NCBI RefSeq assembly: GCF_020782235.1
Contig: NZ_JAJGNO010000008.1
Span: forward strand, 124,001-188,000
Source: Sphingobium naphthae
Lineage (GTDB): Bacteria; Pseudomonadota; Alphaproteobacteria; Sphingomonadales; Sphingomonadaceae
DNA: 64,000 bases
Direction of reading: 5' to 3'
Shown: positions 31,416 through 39,624 of the stretch, one piece after another
Numbering within the stretch: position 1 is the first letter of the stretch
Layout of the letters: each line of letters starts with the position of its first letter
Position numbers and translations under genes: made by a program
The notes under the pieces: generated by a model
What the model was told of the DNA's origin: nothing
Databases searched by the model: none
The model's input: only the letters and a program-made list of their open reading frames with translations

Positions 31416-32474
31416 ATGAGCCTGAACGCCCCGGCGACGATCGCCGACAAGAAACTTCTGGGCGTGCTCAAGGGCGAGCGCCCGGCGGTGCCGCCAATGT
31501 GGCTGATGCGCCAGGCGGGCCGCTACCTGCCCGAATATCGCGCCTTGCGCGCGCAGAAGGGCGGGTTCCTGGAGCTGGTCTATGACAGCGCGGCGGCCGC
31601 CGAAGTGACGTTGCAGCCGCTGCGCCGCTTCGGGTTCGACGGCGCGATCCTGTTTTCCGACATCCTGATCGTGCCCTATGCGATGGGCCAGGACCTGTGG
31701 TTCGAAGCGGGCGAAGGGCCGCGCCTGGCCCCCATATTGGCGGATAACGACCTGTCGGCGCTGACGCCCGATTTCAGCCGGTTCGAGGCGGTCTACGAAA
31801 CGGTGCGGCAGGTGAAGGCGGCGCTCGACCCCGATGTCACCTTCCTCGGCTTTGCCGGCAGCCCCTGGACGATCGCCACCTATATGGTCGCGGGCCAGGG
31901 CAGCAAGGATCATGGCGCGGCGCGGCGCATGGCCTATGGCGAGGCCGATCGCTTCGCAGCGCTGATCGACGCGATTGTCGCGGCCACGGTCGACTATCTG
32001 TGCGGCCAGATCGAAGCGGGCGTGGAGGCGGTGCAGCTGTTCGACAGCTGGGCCGGCAGCCTGTCGCCGATCCAGTTCGAACGCTGGGTGATCGAGCCCA
32101 ATCGCCGCATCGTCGCAGCGCTCAAGGCGCGCCATCCCGATATTCCGGTGATCGGCTTTCCCAAGGGCGCGGGGGCGAAGCTGGCCGACTATGCGGCGTG
32201 CACTGGTGTCGATGCGGTCGGCGTCGACGAAACGATCGATCCCCACTGGGCGCATGCGGCGCTGCCGGCGGGCATGCCGGTGCAGGGCAATCTCGATCCG
32301 CTGGCGCTGATCGCGGGTGGGCGTGCGGTGGAGGAAGCGGTCGACGCGATCCGCGCCGCCTTTGCCGACCGGCCGCATATCTTCAACCTGGGCCATGGAA
32401 TTTTGCCCGACACGCCCATTGCGCATGTCGAAGCGCTGCTTAGCTATGTGCGAAAGCAGGGAGATCGCAGCTGA
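31416..32474 (+). CDS. hemE: Uroporphyrinogen decarboxylase
   Basis: 352 residues. It removes four acetate carboxyls from uroporphyrinogen III to give coproporphyrinogen III in heme synthesis. Family motifs are PPMWLMRQAGRYLPEYRALR at the N-terminus, GAILFSDILIVPYAMG with the catalytic Asp, and FAGSPWTIATYMVAGQGSKD. The C-terminal PHIFNLGHGILPDTP is intact. It borders the origin and reads away from it. Its stop and the hemJ start overlap in TGATG. The leader includes AT-rich DNA that may double as the origin unwinding element. Confidence 0.97.
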   Translation: MSLNAPATIADKKLLGVLKGERPAVPPMWLMRQAGRYLPEYRALRAQKGGFLELVYDSAAAAEVTLQPLRRFGFDGAILFSDILIVPYAMGQDLWFEAGEGPRLAPILADNDLSALTPDFSRFEAVYETVRQVKAALDPDVTFLGFAGSPWTIATYMVAGQGSKDHGAARRMAYGEADRFAALIDAIVAATVDYLCGQIEAGVEAVQLFDSWAGSLSPIQFERWVIEPNRRIVAALKARHPDIPVIGFPKGAGAKLADYAACTGVDAVGVDETIDPHWAHAALPAGMPVQGNLDPLALIAGGRAVEEAVDAIRAAFADRPHIFNLGHGILPDTPIAHVEALLSYVRKQGDRS

Positions 32475-32914
32475 TGGCCTATCTTGGCGCCGCCTATCCG
32501 TGGGTGAAGGCCGCTCATCTGATCTTCGTCATCTTCCTGATGGCGGGATTGTTCATGATGCCGCGCTTCTTCGTCTATCATCAGGAAACCGCGCCCGGTT
32601 CGCCCGAGGACCAGCGCTGGATCGAACGCGAAGGCCGGCTGCTTCGGATCATCCTCAATCCCTCGCTGATCCTGGTGTGGCTGTTGGGGCTGATGCTGAT
32701 GGTGGAGATCGGCGCCTGGCATTTCGGCTGGTTCCACCTGAAACTGCTCTTCGTCCTGGGCCTGTCGGGCTATCATGGCTGGATCGCGGGCTATACCAGG
32801 AAGCTGGCCCGCGGGCAGCGGCCGATGAGCGACCGGCAGCTGCGCATGATGAACGAGATTCCGGGCGTCGCGGCCGCGGTGATCGTGATCGCGGTGATCG
32901 TGAAGCCCTTCTGA
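32474..32914 (+). CDS. hemJ: Protoporphyrinogen IX oxidase HemJ
   Basis: 146 residues, four membrane segments. HemJ oxidises protoporphyrinogen IX in bacteria lacking HemG or HemY. Signatures: WVKAAHLIFVIFLMAGLFMMPRFFVYH with the conserved His, and FHLKLLFVLGLSGYHGWIAGYTRKLARG with the second conserved His and Lys; the C-terminal RMMNEIPGVAAAVIVIAVIVKPF is typical. The start overlaps the hemE stop by one base, so both heme enzymes are translated from one message. A tiny membrane-protein gene follows after 15 bp. Confidence 0.93.
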   Translation: MAYLGAAYPWVKAAHLIFVIFLMAGLFMMPRFFVYHQETAPGSPEDQRWIEREGRLLRIILNPSLILVWLLGLMLMVEIGAWHFGWFHLKLLFVLGLSGYHGWIAGYTRKLARGQRPMSDRQLRMMNEIPGVAAAVIVIAVIVKPF

Positions 32915-32929
32915 CACGGAGCGCAGGTC

Positions 32930-33058
32930 ATGCATCATCCGCGTTTCTGGTTCGGACCCAAGCGCGTGGGATGGGGCTATAGCCCGCGCACATGGGAGGG
33001 ATGGGCGGTGATCGGCCTGTTCATCGCCGCCTGCATCCTGCTCAAGCGGTTCGGCTGA
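32930..33058 (+). CDS. 42-residue single-span membrane protein
   Basis: A 43-codon frame beginning ATG 32930 behind GGAGCGCAGG. The product starts MHHPRFWFGPKRVGWGYSPR, then TWEGWAVIGLFIAACILLKR. It thus has an aromatic/basic cytoplasmic head, a Trp pair near the interface, one membrane helix and a short basic end. It begins 15 bp after hemJ on the same strand, so it is likely co-transcribed with hemE-hemJ. The WFGPK-x-GWG pattern recurs, to my knowledge, in small unannotated proteins of other proteobacteria, which favours a real gene. Function unknown; a HemJ partner is possible but unproven. Confidence 0.65.
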   Translation: MHHPRFWFGPKRVGWGYSPRTWEGWAVIGLFIAACILLKRFG

Positions 33059-33060
33059 CG

Positions 33061-33906
33061 TCAGGCGGGATCGACCGCGATATTGTCGATAAGCCGGGTC
33101 GTGCCGAGTTTCGCCGCGCCCAGCAGCCGCGCGGGACGATCGAGGACAGGGATCGGCTCCAGCGTCGCGGCGTCGCACAAGGTCACATAGTCGATCGGCC
33201 CGAAGCCGTGGCCGGCCAGCGTCGCCACCGCCTGGGCCAGCGCGGCGTCGACCGGTTCGCCGCGCTCCATCTGCCGCTTCGCTTCGCCCAGGGCACGGGG
33301 CAGGGCGAGCGCGGCCTTGCGTTCATCAGCGGACAGATAGGCGTTGCGCGAGGAGAGAGCGAGGCCATCCTCGGCCCGCTGGGTTGGCATGCCGATGATG
33401 TCGATCGGCAGGTCGAGATCGGCGACGAAGCGGCGGATGACGGCGAGCTGCTGATAATCCTTCTCGCCGAAAATGGCGACATCGGGCCGGACCTGGTTGA
33501 ACAGTTTGGTGACGACCGTCGCCACGCCGTCGAAATGGCCCGGCCGCGCCGCGCCGTCCAGGCCTTCGCTGATCCCCGACACGCTGATATTGGTGGCGAA
33601 GCCGGCGGGATACATGACGTCCACGCTGGGCGCCCAGAGAAGAGCGACGCCGGCGGCCTGGAGCAGCTGCGCGTCCTTCGCCTCGCGCCGGGGATAGGCG
33701 TCGAGATCCTCATTGGGGCCGAACTGCCGCGGATTGACGAAGATCGAGACGACGACATGGCGGCCATGGCGCTTGGCCTCGTCGACCAGCGCCATATGCC
33801 CGTCATGCAGCGCGCCCATGGTGGGGACCAGGGCAATGGGCTTGCCATCGCGGCGCAGGGCGTCGATGGCAGCGCGGAGGGCGGGCAGATCACGCAGCGT
33901 TTGCAC
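33061..33906 (-). CDS. panC: Pantothenate synthetase
   Basis: 281 residues. It joins pantoate and beta-alanine using ATP. Nucleotidyltransferase motifs: VPTMGALHDGHMALVDEA with the HxGH signature, SIFVNPRQFGPNEDLDAYPR, FGEKDYQQLAVIRRFV and the KMSK-like GLALSSRNAYLS. It is the only minus-strand gene between the origin and 47 kb, so it runs against replication. Its stop lies two bases from the tiny membrane-protein gene's stop; 108 bp separate its start from mipZ. Confidence 0.96.
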   Translation of the reverse strand: MQTLRDLPALRAAIDALRRDGKPIALVPTMGALHDGHMALVDEAKRHGRHVVVSIFVNPRQFGPNEDLDAYPRREAKDAQLLQAAGVALLWAPSVDVMYPAGFATNISVSGISEGLDGAARPGHFDGVATVVTKLFNQVRPDVAIFGEKDYQQLAVIRRFVADLDLPIDIIGMPTQRAEDGLALSSRNAYLSADERKAALALPRALGEAKRQMERGEPVDAALAQAVATLAGHGFGPIDYVTLCDAATLEPIPVLDRPARLLGAAKLGTTRLIDNIAVDPA

Positions 33907-34014
33907 GGGAGGATGGGCTCCGATAAGGGCGAGGAATATCGCGCGTCCTCGCTAGGCCGGCGCCGGCGCGAGCGTCAATAATCATTGCGACAGTCAACGG
34001 GGTTATCAGGGGCA

Positions 34015-34821
34015 ATGGGCAATCCTCAGCCGCATCTCATCATTTTCGCCAATGAGAAGGGGGGCACGGGCAAGTCCACCACGGCCGTCCACACGGCGAT
34101 CGCGCTGAGCGCGCTGGGCCATGATGTCGGCCTGATCGACCTCGACCCGCGCCAGCGGACCGTCACGCGCTATATGGAAAATCGCGTCGAAACCGCGCGT
34201 CGCCGCGGCATCGAGCTGCCGGTGCCGGACTTTGCGGTCTTCACCGGCGACAGCATCGACGCGCTGGACGACCAGGTGATCCAGATGGCGCAGGGCAAAA
34301 ATTTCCTGGTGGTCGACACGCCCGGCCGCGACGATGTCTTCGCCCGGCATCTGGCGCCCCACGCCAATACGCTGGTGACGCCGATGAACGACAGTTTCGT
34401 CGATTTCGACCTGATCGGCCAAGTCGATCCCGAAACATTCAAGGTGCGGCGCCTGTCCTTCTATTCCGAGCTGATCTTCGACGCGCGCAAGACGCGGGCG
34501 AAGGTGGACGGCGTCGCCATCGACTGGGTGGTGCTGCGCAACCGCGTCCAGCATCATGATGCGCGCAACAAGAAAAGGGTGGGCGACGCGCTGATGGAAT
34601 TGTCGCGCCGGGTCGGCTTTCGCGTCATCCCCGGATTGTCGGAGCGCGTGATCTTTCGCGAACTCTTCCCGTCGGGCCTGACCCTGCTGGACAAGGGGCA
34701 TCTGGGCGAACTGGGGGTCAGTCATATCGCCGCGCGGCAGGAATTGCGCGAGATGGTGGCGGGCTTTGCCCTGCCGACGCAGGATGGGACGGCGTCGGTG
34801 GACCTGCTCGGCGCGGCCTGA
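34015..34821 (+). CDS. mipZ: Division-plane positioning ATPase MipZ
   Basis: 268 residues. A ParA/MinD-type ATPase with a deviant Walker A at residues about 13-22 (NEKGGTGKSTTAVHTAIALS), LIDLDPRQRTVTRY and VVDTPGRDDVFAR. In Caulobacter MipZ binds ParB at the origin region, spreads from the poles as a gradient and blocks FtsZ assembly, placing the septum at midcell. It lies 2.6 kb from the proposed origin, so its gene is near the parS zone where its product acts. The start ATG 34015 has CAGGGG; an upstream frame is rejected. The J-domain gene overlaps its stop by TGATG. Confidence 0.94.
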   Translation: MGNPQPHLIIFANEKGGTGKSTTAVHTAIALSALGHDVGLIDLDPRQRTVTRYMENRVETARRRGIELPVPDFAVFTGDSIDALDDQVIQMAQGKNFLVVDTPGRDDVFARHLAPHANTLVTPMNDSFVDFDLIGQVDPETFKVRRLSFYSELIFDARKTRAKVDGVAIDWVVLRNRVQHHDARNKKRVGDALMELSRRVGFRVIPGLSERVIFRELFPSGLTLLDKGHLGELGVSHIAARQELREMVAGFALPTQDGTASVDLLGAA

Positions 34822-35255
34822 TGGGCGTGCTGGCGCTGCTGATCGCGGCCGTCGCGATCTGGCTGATCTGGTCGGGCAAGCTGCAACGCATGACCGCCAA
34901 GGACGGCATGGCGCTGGGCGCGGCGCTGGTGGGCGCGGTGCTGGCGGCCAAGGGCAAGCCGGTGATCGGCGCGCCGCTGCTGATCAGCGCGGCGCTGTTC
35001 TTCGCGCAGCAGGGTCAGGCGCGCGCGCGGCGGCGCAGGCGCGCCATGCCCCCCGCCCCGGTGCCCGACCAGGGCGAGATCGCGCGGGCGCGCGCTCTGC
35101 TGGGGCTGGGGCCCGACGCTGACGCCGCCGCGATCCGCGCCGCGCATCGCCGGCTGATCGCGTCGGTCCATCCCGACAAGGGTGGGACCGAGGCGCTGGC
35201 GGCGCAGATCAACGCCGCGCGCGACCTGTTGCTGCAGGAACGCAAGCGGCGGTGA
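34821..35255 (+). CDS. Membrane-anchored J-domain protein
   Basis: 144 residues. An N-terminal membrane segment (LALLIAAVAIWLIWSG), a second hydrophobic stretch around residues 30-62, a basic linker (RARRRRRAM), then a C-terminal J domain with HPD at residues 117-119 in IASVHPDKGGTEALAAQINAA. The domain order, membrane segment first and short J domain last, resembles TIM14/Pam18-type and DjlA-like cochaperones that call DnaK to the membrane. Coupled to mipZ (TGATG) and to the phosphomannomutase gene (GTGA); the link between the three is not obvious. Confidence 0.87.
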   Translation: MGVLALLIAAVAIWLIWSGKLQRMTAKDGMALGAALVGAVLAAKGKPVIGAPLLISAALFFAQQGQARARRRRRAMPPAPVPDQGEIARARALLGLGPDADAAAIRAAHRRLIASVHPDKGGTEALAAQINAARDLLLQERKRR

Positions 35256-36619
35256 GCCATGGTTTCGCCCCGGTGCTGCTGCGCGATTATGATCTGCGCG
35301 GCACGGTGGGGCGGACGCTGCATCGCGCCGACGCCTGGGCGCTGGGGCGCAGTTTCGGCACGATCATCGCGCGGACGGGCGGCCGGCGCGTGGCGGTGGG
35401 CTATGACGGGCGGCTGAGTTCCCCGATGCTGGAAGCCGCGCTGGTCGAGGGGCTGGTCGCGACCGGCATCGATGTCGTGCGCATCGGCCTGGGGCCGACG
35501 CCCATGCTATATCATACCGAAATGACGGGCGATGTGGATGGCGGCATTCAGATAACCGGCAGCCATAACCCCGCCGATCAGAACGGCTTCAAGCTGGTGA
35601 AGGGCCATGCGCCCTTTTTCGGGGCGGCCATCCAGCGACTGGGCGTGCTGGCGGCGGCGGGCGATTGGGAGGTCGGCGCGGGCCGCGTCGAGACGCGCGC
35701 GGTGCTGGACGCCTATGTCGCGCGGCTGGCGCAGGGGTTCGACGGTCCGGCGTGCCGCATCGGATGGGATGCGGGCAATGGCGCGGCTGGGTCGGCGGTG
35801 GAGCGCCTGGTCCAGCTGCTCCCGGGTGAGCATCATCTGCTCTTCACCGATATAGACGGCCATTTTCCCCATCATCATCCCGATCCTTCGCAGGACGCCA
35901 ATCTAGCCGATCTGCGCGCCATGGTCCTGGCGAAGCGGCTCGATTTCGGTGTGGCTTTCGATGGCGACGGCGACCGGATCGGCGTGATCGACGGGCAGGG
36001 GCGCGCGATCGCCGGCGACCAGCTGCTCGGCATCCTGGCCGAACCGGTGCTGCGCGACCGGCCCGGCGCACCGATCGTCGCGGATGTGAAGACCAGCCAG
36101 ACCGTGTTCGACGCGATCGCGGCGCTGGGCGGACGGCCCGACATGTGGAAGAGCGGGCACAGCCATATCAAGTCCAGAATGAAGCAGATTGGCAGTCCGC
36201 TGGGCGGGGAGACGACCGGCCATCTCTTCTTCGCCGACGATTATCCCGGCTATGACGACGGGCTTTACGCGGCGGTACGCCTGATCCGCGCGGTGGGGAC
36301 GCTGGGGCGGAGCGTCACCGCGATGGTCGATGGCCTGCCGGTCAGCATCATCACGCCGGAATGGCGCATCCCCGTCCCCGAAGCGCGTAAGTTCGCGGTA
36401 GTGGACGAGGTGCGCGCGCGGCTGGAAGCGGCGGGCGCGGACATCAGTCTGATCGACGGGGTGCGCGTACGCGCGCCGCGGGGATGGTGGCTGCTGCGCG
36501 CGTCGAACACCGAGGCGGCGCTGGTGGCGCGGGCGGAAGCCGCCGACGAATCGGCGCTGGCGGCGCTGATCGGGATTCTCGATTCGCAGCTGGCGGAATC
36601 GGGAGTCCGGCGGGCCTGA
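35252..36619 (+). CDS. Phosphomannomutase/phosphoglucomutase
   Basis: 455 residues of the alpha-D-phosphohexomutase family. The phosphoserine loop is QITGSHNPADQNGFKL, the magnesium-binding loop VAFDGDGDRIGVID, the sugar-binding loop GETTGHLFFADD, and the phosphate-binding loop VRAPRGWWLLRASNTEAALV. Such enzymes interconvert hexose 1- and 6-phosphates for GDP-mannose or UDP-glucose, feeding exopolysaccharide and glycosphingolipid synthesis. GTG 35252 overlaps the J-domain gene's stop. The 439 bp after it hold a small RNA gene and two extra hairpins. Confidence 0.93.
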   Translation: MSHGFAPVLLRDYDLRGTVGRTLHRADAWALGRSFGTIIARTGGRRVAVGYDGRLSSPMLEAALVEGLVATGIDVVRIGLGPTPMLYHTEMTGDVDGGIQITGSHNPADQNGFKLVKGHAPFFGAAIQRLGVLAAAGDWEVGAGRVETRAVLDAYVARLAQGFDGPACRIGWDAGNGAAGSAVERLVQLLPGEHHLLFTDIDGHFPHHHPDPSQDANLADLRAMVLAKRLDFGVAFDGDGDRIGVIDGQGRAIAGDQLLGILAEPVLRDRPGAPIVADVKTSQTVFDAIAALGGRPDMWKSGHSHIKSRMKQIGSPLGGETTGHLFFADDYPGYDDGLYAAVRLIRAVGTLGRSVTAMVDGLPVSIITPEWRIPVPEARKFAVVDEVRARLEAAGADISLIDGVRVRAPRGWWLLRASNTEAALVARAEAADESALAALIGILDSQLAESGVRRA

Positions 36620-36680
36620 GCGCGCGGAAACGCCTTTTCGCCATGGCCGGATGGCGGCCGCGATCGATTTTCTTGTGCAA

Positions 36681-36756
36681 CTTTCCCTTACGGAAAGGAG
36701 AAGGCGACCACACGGTTGCAGAAAACGCAACCGTCGATCATCCATTCGCATTTGCG
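36681..36756 (+). promoter_or_regulatory. Structured region and conserved box upstream of small RNA copy A
   Basis: Two hairpins, CTTTCC/GGAAAG (36681-36697) and the perfect ACGGTTGC/GCAACCGT (36712-36734), precede the box TCGCATTTGCG (36746-36756). The same box occurs at 43492-43502, again exactly 38 nt before the conserved small RNA segment. TTGCG in the box may be a -35 element: in copy B, TTGCGC, 17 nt and CATAGA fit a promoter. The first hairpins may be the 3' end signal of the phosphomannomutase message. Confidence 0.5.
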
Positions 36757-36784
36757 GCAGGACGCGCTGCATCGCAAAAGGATC

Positions 36785-36845
36785 GGGCCTTTCAGGCATC
36801 CTCTCCTAAAAACTTCAAGGCCGCCTTTCGGGGCGGCTTTTTTTT
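36785..36845 (+). ncRNA. Candidate small RNA, copy A
   Basis: About 61 nt. A segment at 36784-36815 is identical over 32 nt to 43530-43561. It comprises a GCCT/AGGC mini-hairpin, a single-stranded CATCCTCTCCT stretch (36797-36807) and an A5 run, followed by a Rho-independent terminator (GCCGCC/GGCGGC plus eight T). The C/U-rich stretch is an anti-Shine-Dalgarno sequence complementary to the ribosome-binding regions of the TonB receptor at 10543-10553 (11 nt) and of fadL at 37045-37053 (9 nt). The gene lies free-standing between the phosphomannomutase and fadL. I cannot assign it to a named family. Confidence 0.65.
36820..36845 (+). terminator. Rho-independent terminator of small RNA copy A
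   Basis: GCCGCC (36820-36825), loop TTTCGG, GGCGGC (36832-36837), then eight T (36838-36845). Strong canonical structure. Confidence 0.88.
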
Positions 36846-37058
36846 GCCTTTGTTCCAGGGCCGCGTCGGCTGGCCGCCGTAGCGTCCGCATCCCTGCCGC
36901 CCGCGCCGGGGCCCGCAAAAGTGCGGTGAACGGCGGGCGAGGCACTGGAAATTCATCGCATCTTTGGTAAGTCGCCTGCGTCATAAGCCCGGTTCGCGCG
37001 TTGCAGGCAGCGTCCGTCCGGACGGAAGAAGAGTCGCCAACAGCAGAGGATGCACCCC

Positions 37059-38360
37059 ATGTCTTTGACCCGCCGTCTATCCTGGTCCCTTCTTGCGACG
37101 GCCGCGCTGGCCGCGCCGGTCCCCGCGCTTGCCGGCGGCTTCTACCTGCAGGAACAGTCGCCGATTGAGATCGGTCGCGCTCTGTCCGGCGGCGCGGCGG
37201 CGGGCGATGATCCGTCCACCATCTATTTCAACCCGGCGGCGATGACCGAGCTGCAGGGCGTGCAGCTGTCCGCCGGCGCGTCCGCGCTGATGGCGTCGGC
37301 GCACCAGACCAACCGCGGCAGCTATCGCTCCATTCCGGGGTCGACCGCGACCGTGCCGGTGGGCGGCAGCGACGGCGGCAATCCGTTTGAAAGCGTCATC
37401 CCGATCCCCAGCTTCTATGCGAGCGCGCAGGTGACCGACAAGCTGTGGCTGGGCCTGGGCGTCAATGCGCCCTTCGGCCTGAAGCTGGAATATGACGATG
37501 ATTTCTTCGGCCGGTATGATTCGCTCTACACCAACCTCAAGACCTACAATATCCAGCCTTCCGCGGCCTATAAGCTGACCGACAACCTGTCGATCGGCGG
37601 CGGCGTGGACGTGCAATATGTGAAGGCGACGCTGACCAACGCGCTGCCGCAGGTGTCGCCGCTGGTCCCGACCGACGGCTTCACCAGCCTGAAGGGCGAC
37701 GATTGGTCGGTGGGCTGGAATGCGGGCCTGTTCTACACCACGGGCGACACCAATTTCGGCGTCCATTATCGGTCGGGCATCAGCCACAAGCTGCAGGGCA
37801 CGCAGATCATCTCGGGCCTCGCCGCGCCGCTGACCGCCGCCAATGGCGAATTCGCCGCGACCGCGCCGCTGGACCTGCCCGACATCGTCACCGTCAGCAT
37901 GATGCACCGCCTGACGCCGCAGCTGCGCGCGATGATCACCGGCAAATGGTATAACTGGTCGAAGTTCAAGGGCATCGAAGTCACGTCCGCGACCGGCACG
38001 ACCAACAAGGAACTGGATTATCGCGACAGCTATTCGGTCAGCGTCGGCGGCGAATATGACGTCAGCCCCGCGCTGACGCTGCGCGCGGGCACGATGTTCG
38101 ACCGCACGCCGACCAACCCGCAATATCTGACCACCCGCGTGCCCGATGGCGATCGCGTCTGGCTGACCGGCGGCGCGACCTGGAACATGTCGGAGATGAT
38201 GGCGCTCAACCTTAGCTACGCGCACACCTTCGTCGAGAAGGCGAACATCATCCGCCCCGACAGCTATTTCCCGGCGCCCGCGACGGTCACCGCGACCACC
38301 CTGGCGCAGACCAGCGGCAATGCCGACCAGGTCGCCGCGTCGCTGACCGTGCGGTTCTGA
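37059..38360 (+). CDS. OmpP1/FadL-family outer-membrane transporter
   Basis: 433 residues. A signal peptide ends in VPALAG, followed by the FadL hatch start GGFYLQEQSPIEIGRALSGG and the family motif DPSTIYFNPAAMTEL. A 14-strand barrel ends in Phe (AASLTVRF). FadL proteins let long-chain fatty acids or aromatic hydrocarbons diffuse through the outer membrane, a common need of sphingomonads. The best start is ATG 37059 with AGAGGAT eight bases upstream; ATG 37050 is also in frame. That ribosome-binding region pairs over 9 nt with the small RNA encoded immediately upstream. Confidence 0.9.
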   Translation: MSLTRRLSWSLLATAALAAPVPALAGGFYLQEQSPIEIGRALSGGAAAGDDPSTIYFNPAAMTELQGVQLSAGASALMASAHQTNRGSYRSIPGSTATVPVGGSDGGNPFESVIPIPSFYASAQVTDKLWLGLGVNAPFGLKLEYDDDFFGRYDSLYTNLKTYNIQPSAAYKLTDNLSIGGGVDVQYVKATLTNALPQVSPLVPTDGFTSLKGDDWSVGWNAGLFYTTGDTNFGVHYRSGISHKLQGTQIISGLAAPLTAANGEFAATAPLDLPDIVTVSMMHRLTPQLRAMITGKWYNWSKFKGIEVTSATGTTNKELDYRDSYSVSVGGEYDVSPALTLRAGTMFDRTPTNPQYLTTRVPDGDRVWLTGGATWNMSEMMALNLSYAHTFVEKANIIRPDSYFPAPATVTATTLAQTSGNADQVAASLTVRF

Positions 38361-38420
38361 GGCCGGGTCGACGCGCATGACATGCGTCGGCGGTTTCAAC
38401 CCGCCGCCTGAATGACTATA

Positions 38421-38449
38421 GGGGCTTCGTAACCACGGAGCCCCTTTTT
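38421..38449 (+). terminator. Terminator-like hairpin enclosing the ispG ribosome-binding site
   Basis: GGGGCTTCG (38421-38429), loop TAACCA, CGGAGCCCC (38436-38444, one G-T pair), then five T and, one base later, the ispG ATG. The only good Shine-Dalgarno (CGGAG) is the right arm. The element can end fadL transcription and could also mask or attenuate ispG. A TATAGG just before the stem is a possible -10 hexamer. Confidence 0.7.
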
Positions 38450-38450
38450 C

Positions 38451-39611
38451 ATGTCCGACCATAATCCCGGCCTGCGTCCCTGGCGCGACATCGCCCGCCG
38501 CCAATGCCGGCAGATCATGGTCGGCCATGTGCCCGTGGGCGGCGACGCGCCGGTCAGCGTCCAGACGATGACCAACACGCCGACCCATGACGTGCGCGCG
38601 ACGATCGACCAGATCCGCCGCTGCGAGGAGGTGGGCGTCGACATTATCCGCGTGTCCTGCCCCGACGAGGCATCGACCGCGGCGCTCAAGCAGATCGTGC
38701 GCGCCGCGCGCGTCCCGATCGTCGCCGACATTCATTTCCACTATAAGCGCGCGCTGGAAGCGGCGGATGCGGGCGCGGCCTGCCTGCGCATCAATCCCGG
38801 CAATATCGGCAGCGAGGCGCGGGTCAAGGAAGTGGTGGACGCGGCCAAGGCCAATGGCTGTTCGATCCGCATCGGCGTCAATGCCGGCAGCCTGGAAAAG
38901 GACCTGCTGGAAAAATATGGCGAGCCTTGCCCCGAAGCGCTGGTCGAAAGCGCGCTCGACCATATCAAGCTGCTGCAGGATCAGGATTTCCACGAATATA
39001 AGGTGGCGGTGAAGGCGAGCGACGTCTTCCTGGCCGTGGCCGCCTATATGCAGCTGGCCGAGGCGGTCGACTGCCCCCTGCACCTAGGCATTACCGAGGC
39101 CGGCGGCCTCATTGGCGGGACGGTCAAGAGCGCGATCGGTATCGGCAACCTCCTGTGGGCGGGCATCGGCGACACGATCCGCGTGTCGCTGTCGGCCGAG
39201 CCCGAGGAGGAAGTGCGGGTCGGCTATGAAATCCTGAAGTCGCTCGGCATCCGCACCCGCGGGGTGAAGGTCATTTCCTGCCCCAGCTGCGCGCGCCAGG
39301 GCTTCGACGTCATCCGCACCGTGCAGGCGCTGGAGGAAAGGCTGCAGCATATCCACACGCCGCTGTCGCTGTCGGTGCTCGGCTGCGTCGTCAACGGCCC
39401 CGGCGAAGCGCGCGAGACCGACATCGGCCTGACCGGTGGGGGCGCGGGCAAGCATATGGTCTATCTGTCGGGCGTGACCGATCATGTGATCCAGGACGCC
39501 GACATGGTCGATCATATCGTCCGGCTGGTCGAGGCCAAAGCGGCCGAGATCGAAGCCGCCAAGCTGGAGGCGGAGAGCATCGACGCGGGCAAGGTCGCGG
39601 CGGCGGAGTAG
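38451..39611 (+). CDS. ispG: 4-hydroxy-3-methylbut-2-en-1-yl diphosphate synthase
   Basis: 386 residues. IspG (GcpE) is the 4Fe-4S enzyme that converts the cyclic diphosphate MEcPP to HMBPP in the MEP isoprenoid pathway. N-terminal barrel: [20 protein letters not shown]. Cluster ligands: the CPSC pair in [18 protein letters not shown] and the third Cys in [13 protein letters not shown], with the adjacent conserved Glu. The C-terminal 35 residues are an acidic/Ala-rich extension, probably disordered. Its ribosome-binding site lies inside a terminator-like hairpin. Confidence 0.96.
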   Translation: MSDHNPGLRPWRDIARRQCRQIMVGHVPVGGDAPVSVQTMTNTPTHDVRATIDQIRRCEEVGVDIIRVSCPDEASTAALKQIVRAARVPIVADIHFHYKRALEAADAGAACLRINPGNIGSEARVKEVVDAAKANGCSIRIGVNAGSLEKDLLEKYGEPCPEALVESALDHIKLLQDQDFHEYKVAVKASDVFLAVAAYMQLAEAVDCPLHLGITEAGGLIGGTVKSAIGIGNLLWAGIGDTIRVSLSAEPEEEVRVGYEILKSLGIRTRGVKVISCPSCARQGFDVIRTVQALEERLQHIHTPLSLSVLGCVVNGPGEARETDIGLTGGGAGKHMVYLSGVTDHVIQDADMVDHIVRLVEAKAAEIEAAKLEAESIDAGKVAAAE

Positions 39612-39624
39612 GCTGCAAGCGACG

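Noticed and set aside
36681-36734. A longer small RNA starting before the conserved box
   Set aside because: The two hairpins here have no counterpart upstream of copy B, whereas conservation starts at the 36746 box; they more likely belong to the 3' end of the preceding gene.
37077-39083. 668-codon minus-strand frame over fadL and ispG
   Set aside because: It would cross the terminator hairpin at 38421-38449 and two well-supported genes; composition is typical of shadow frames.
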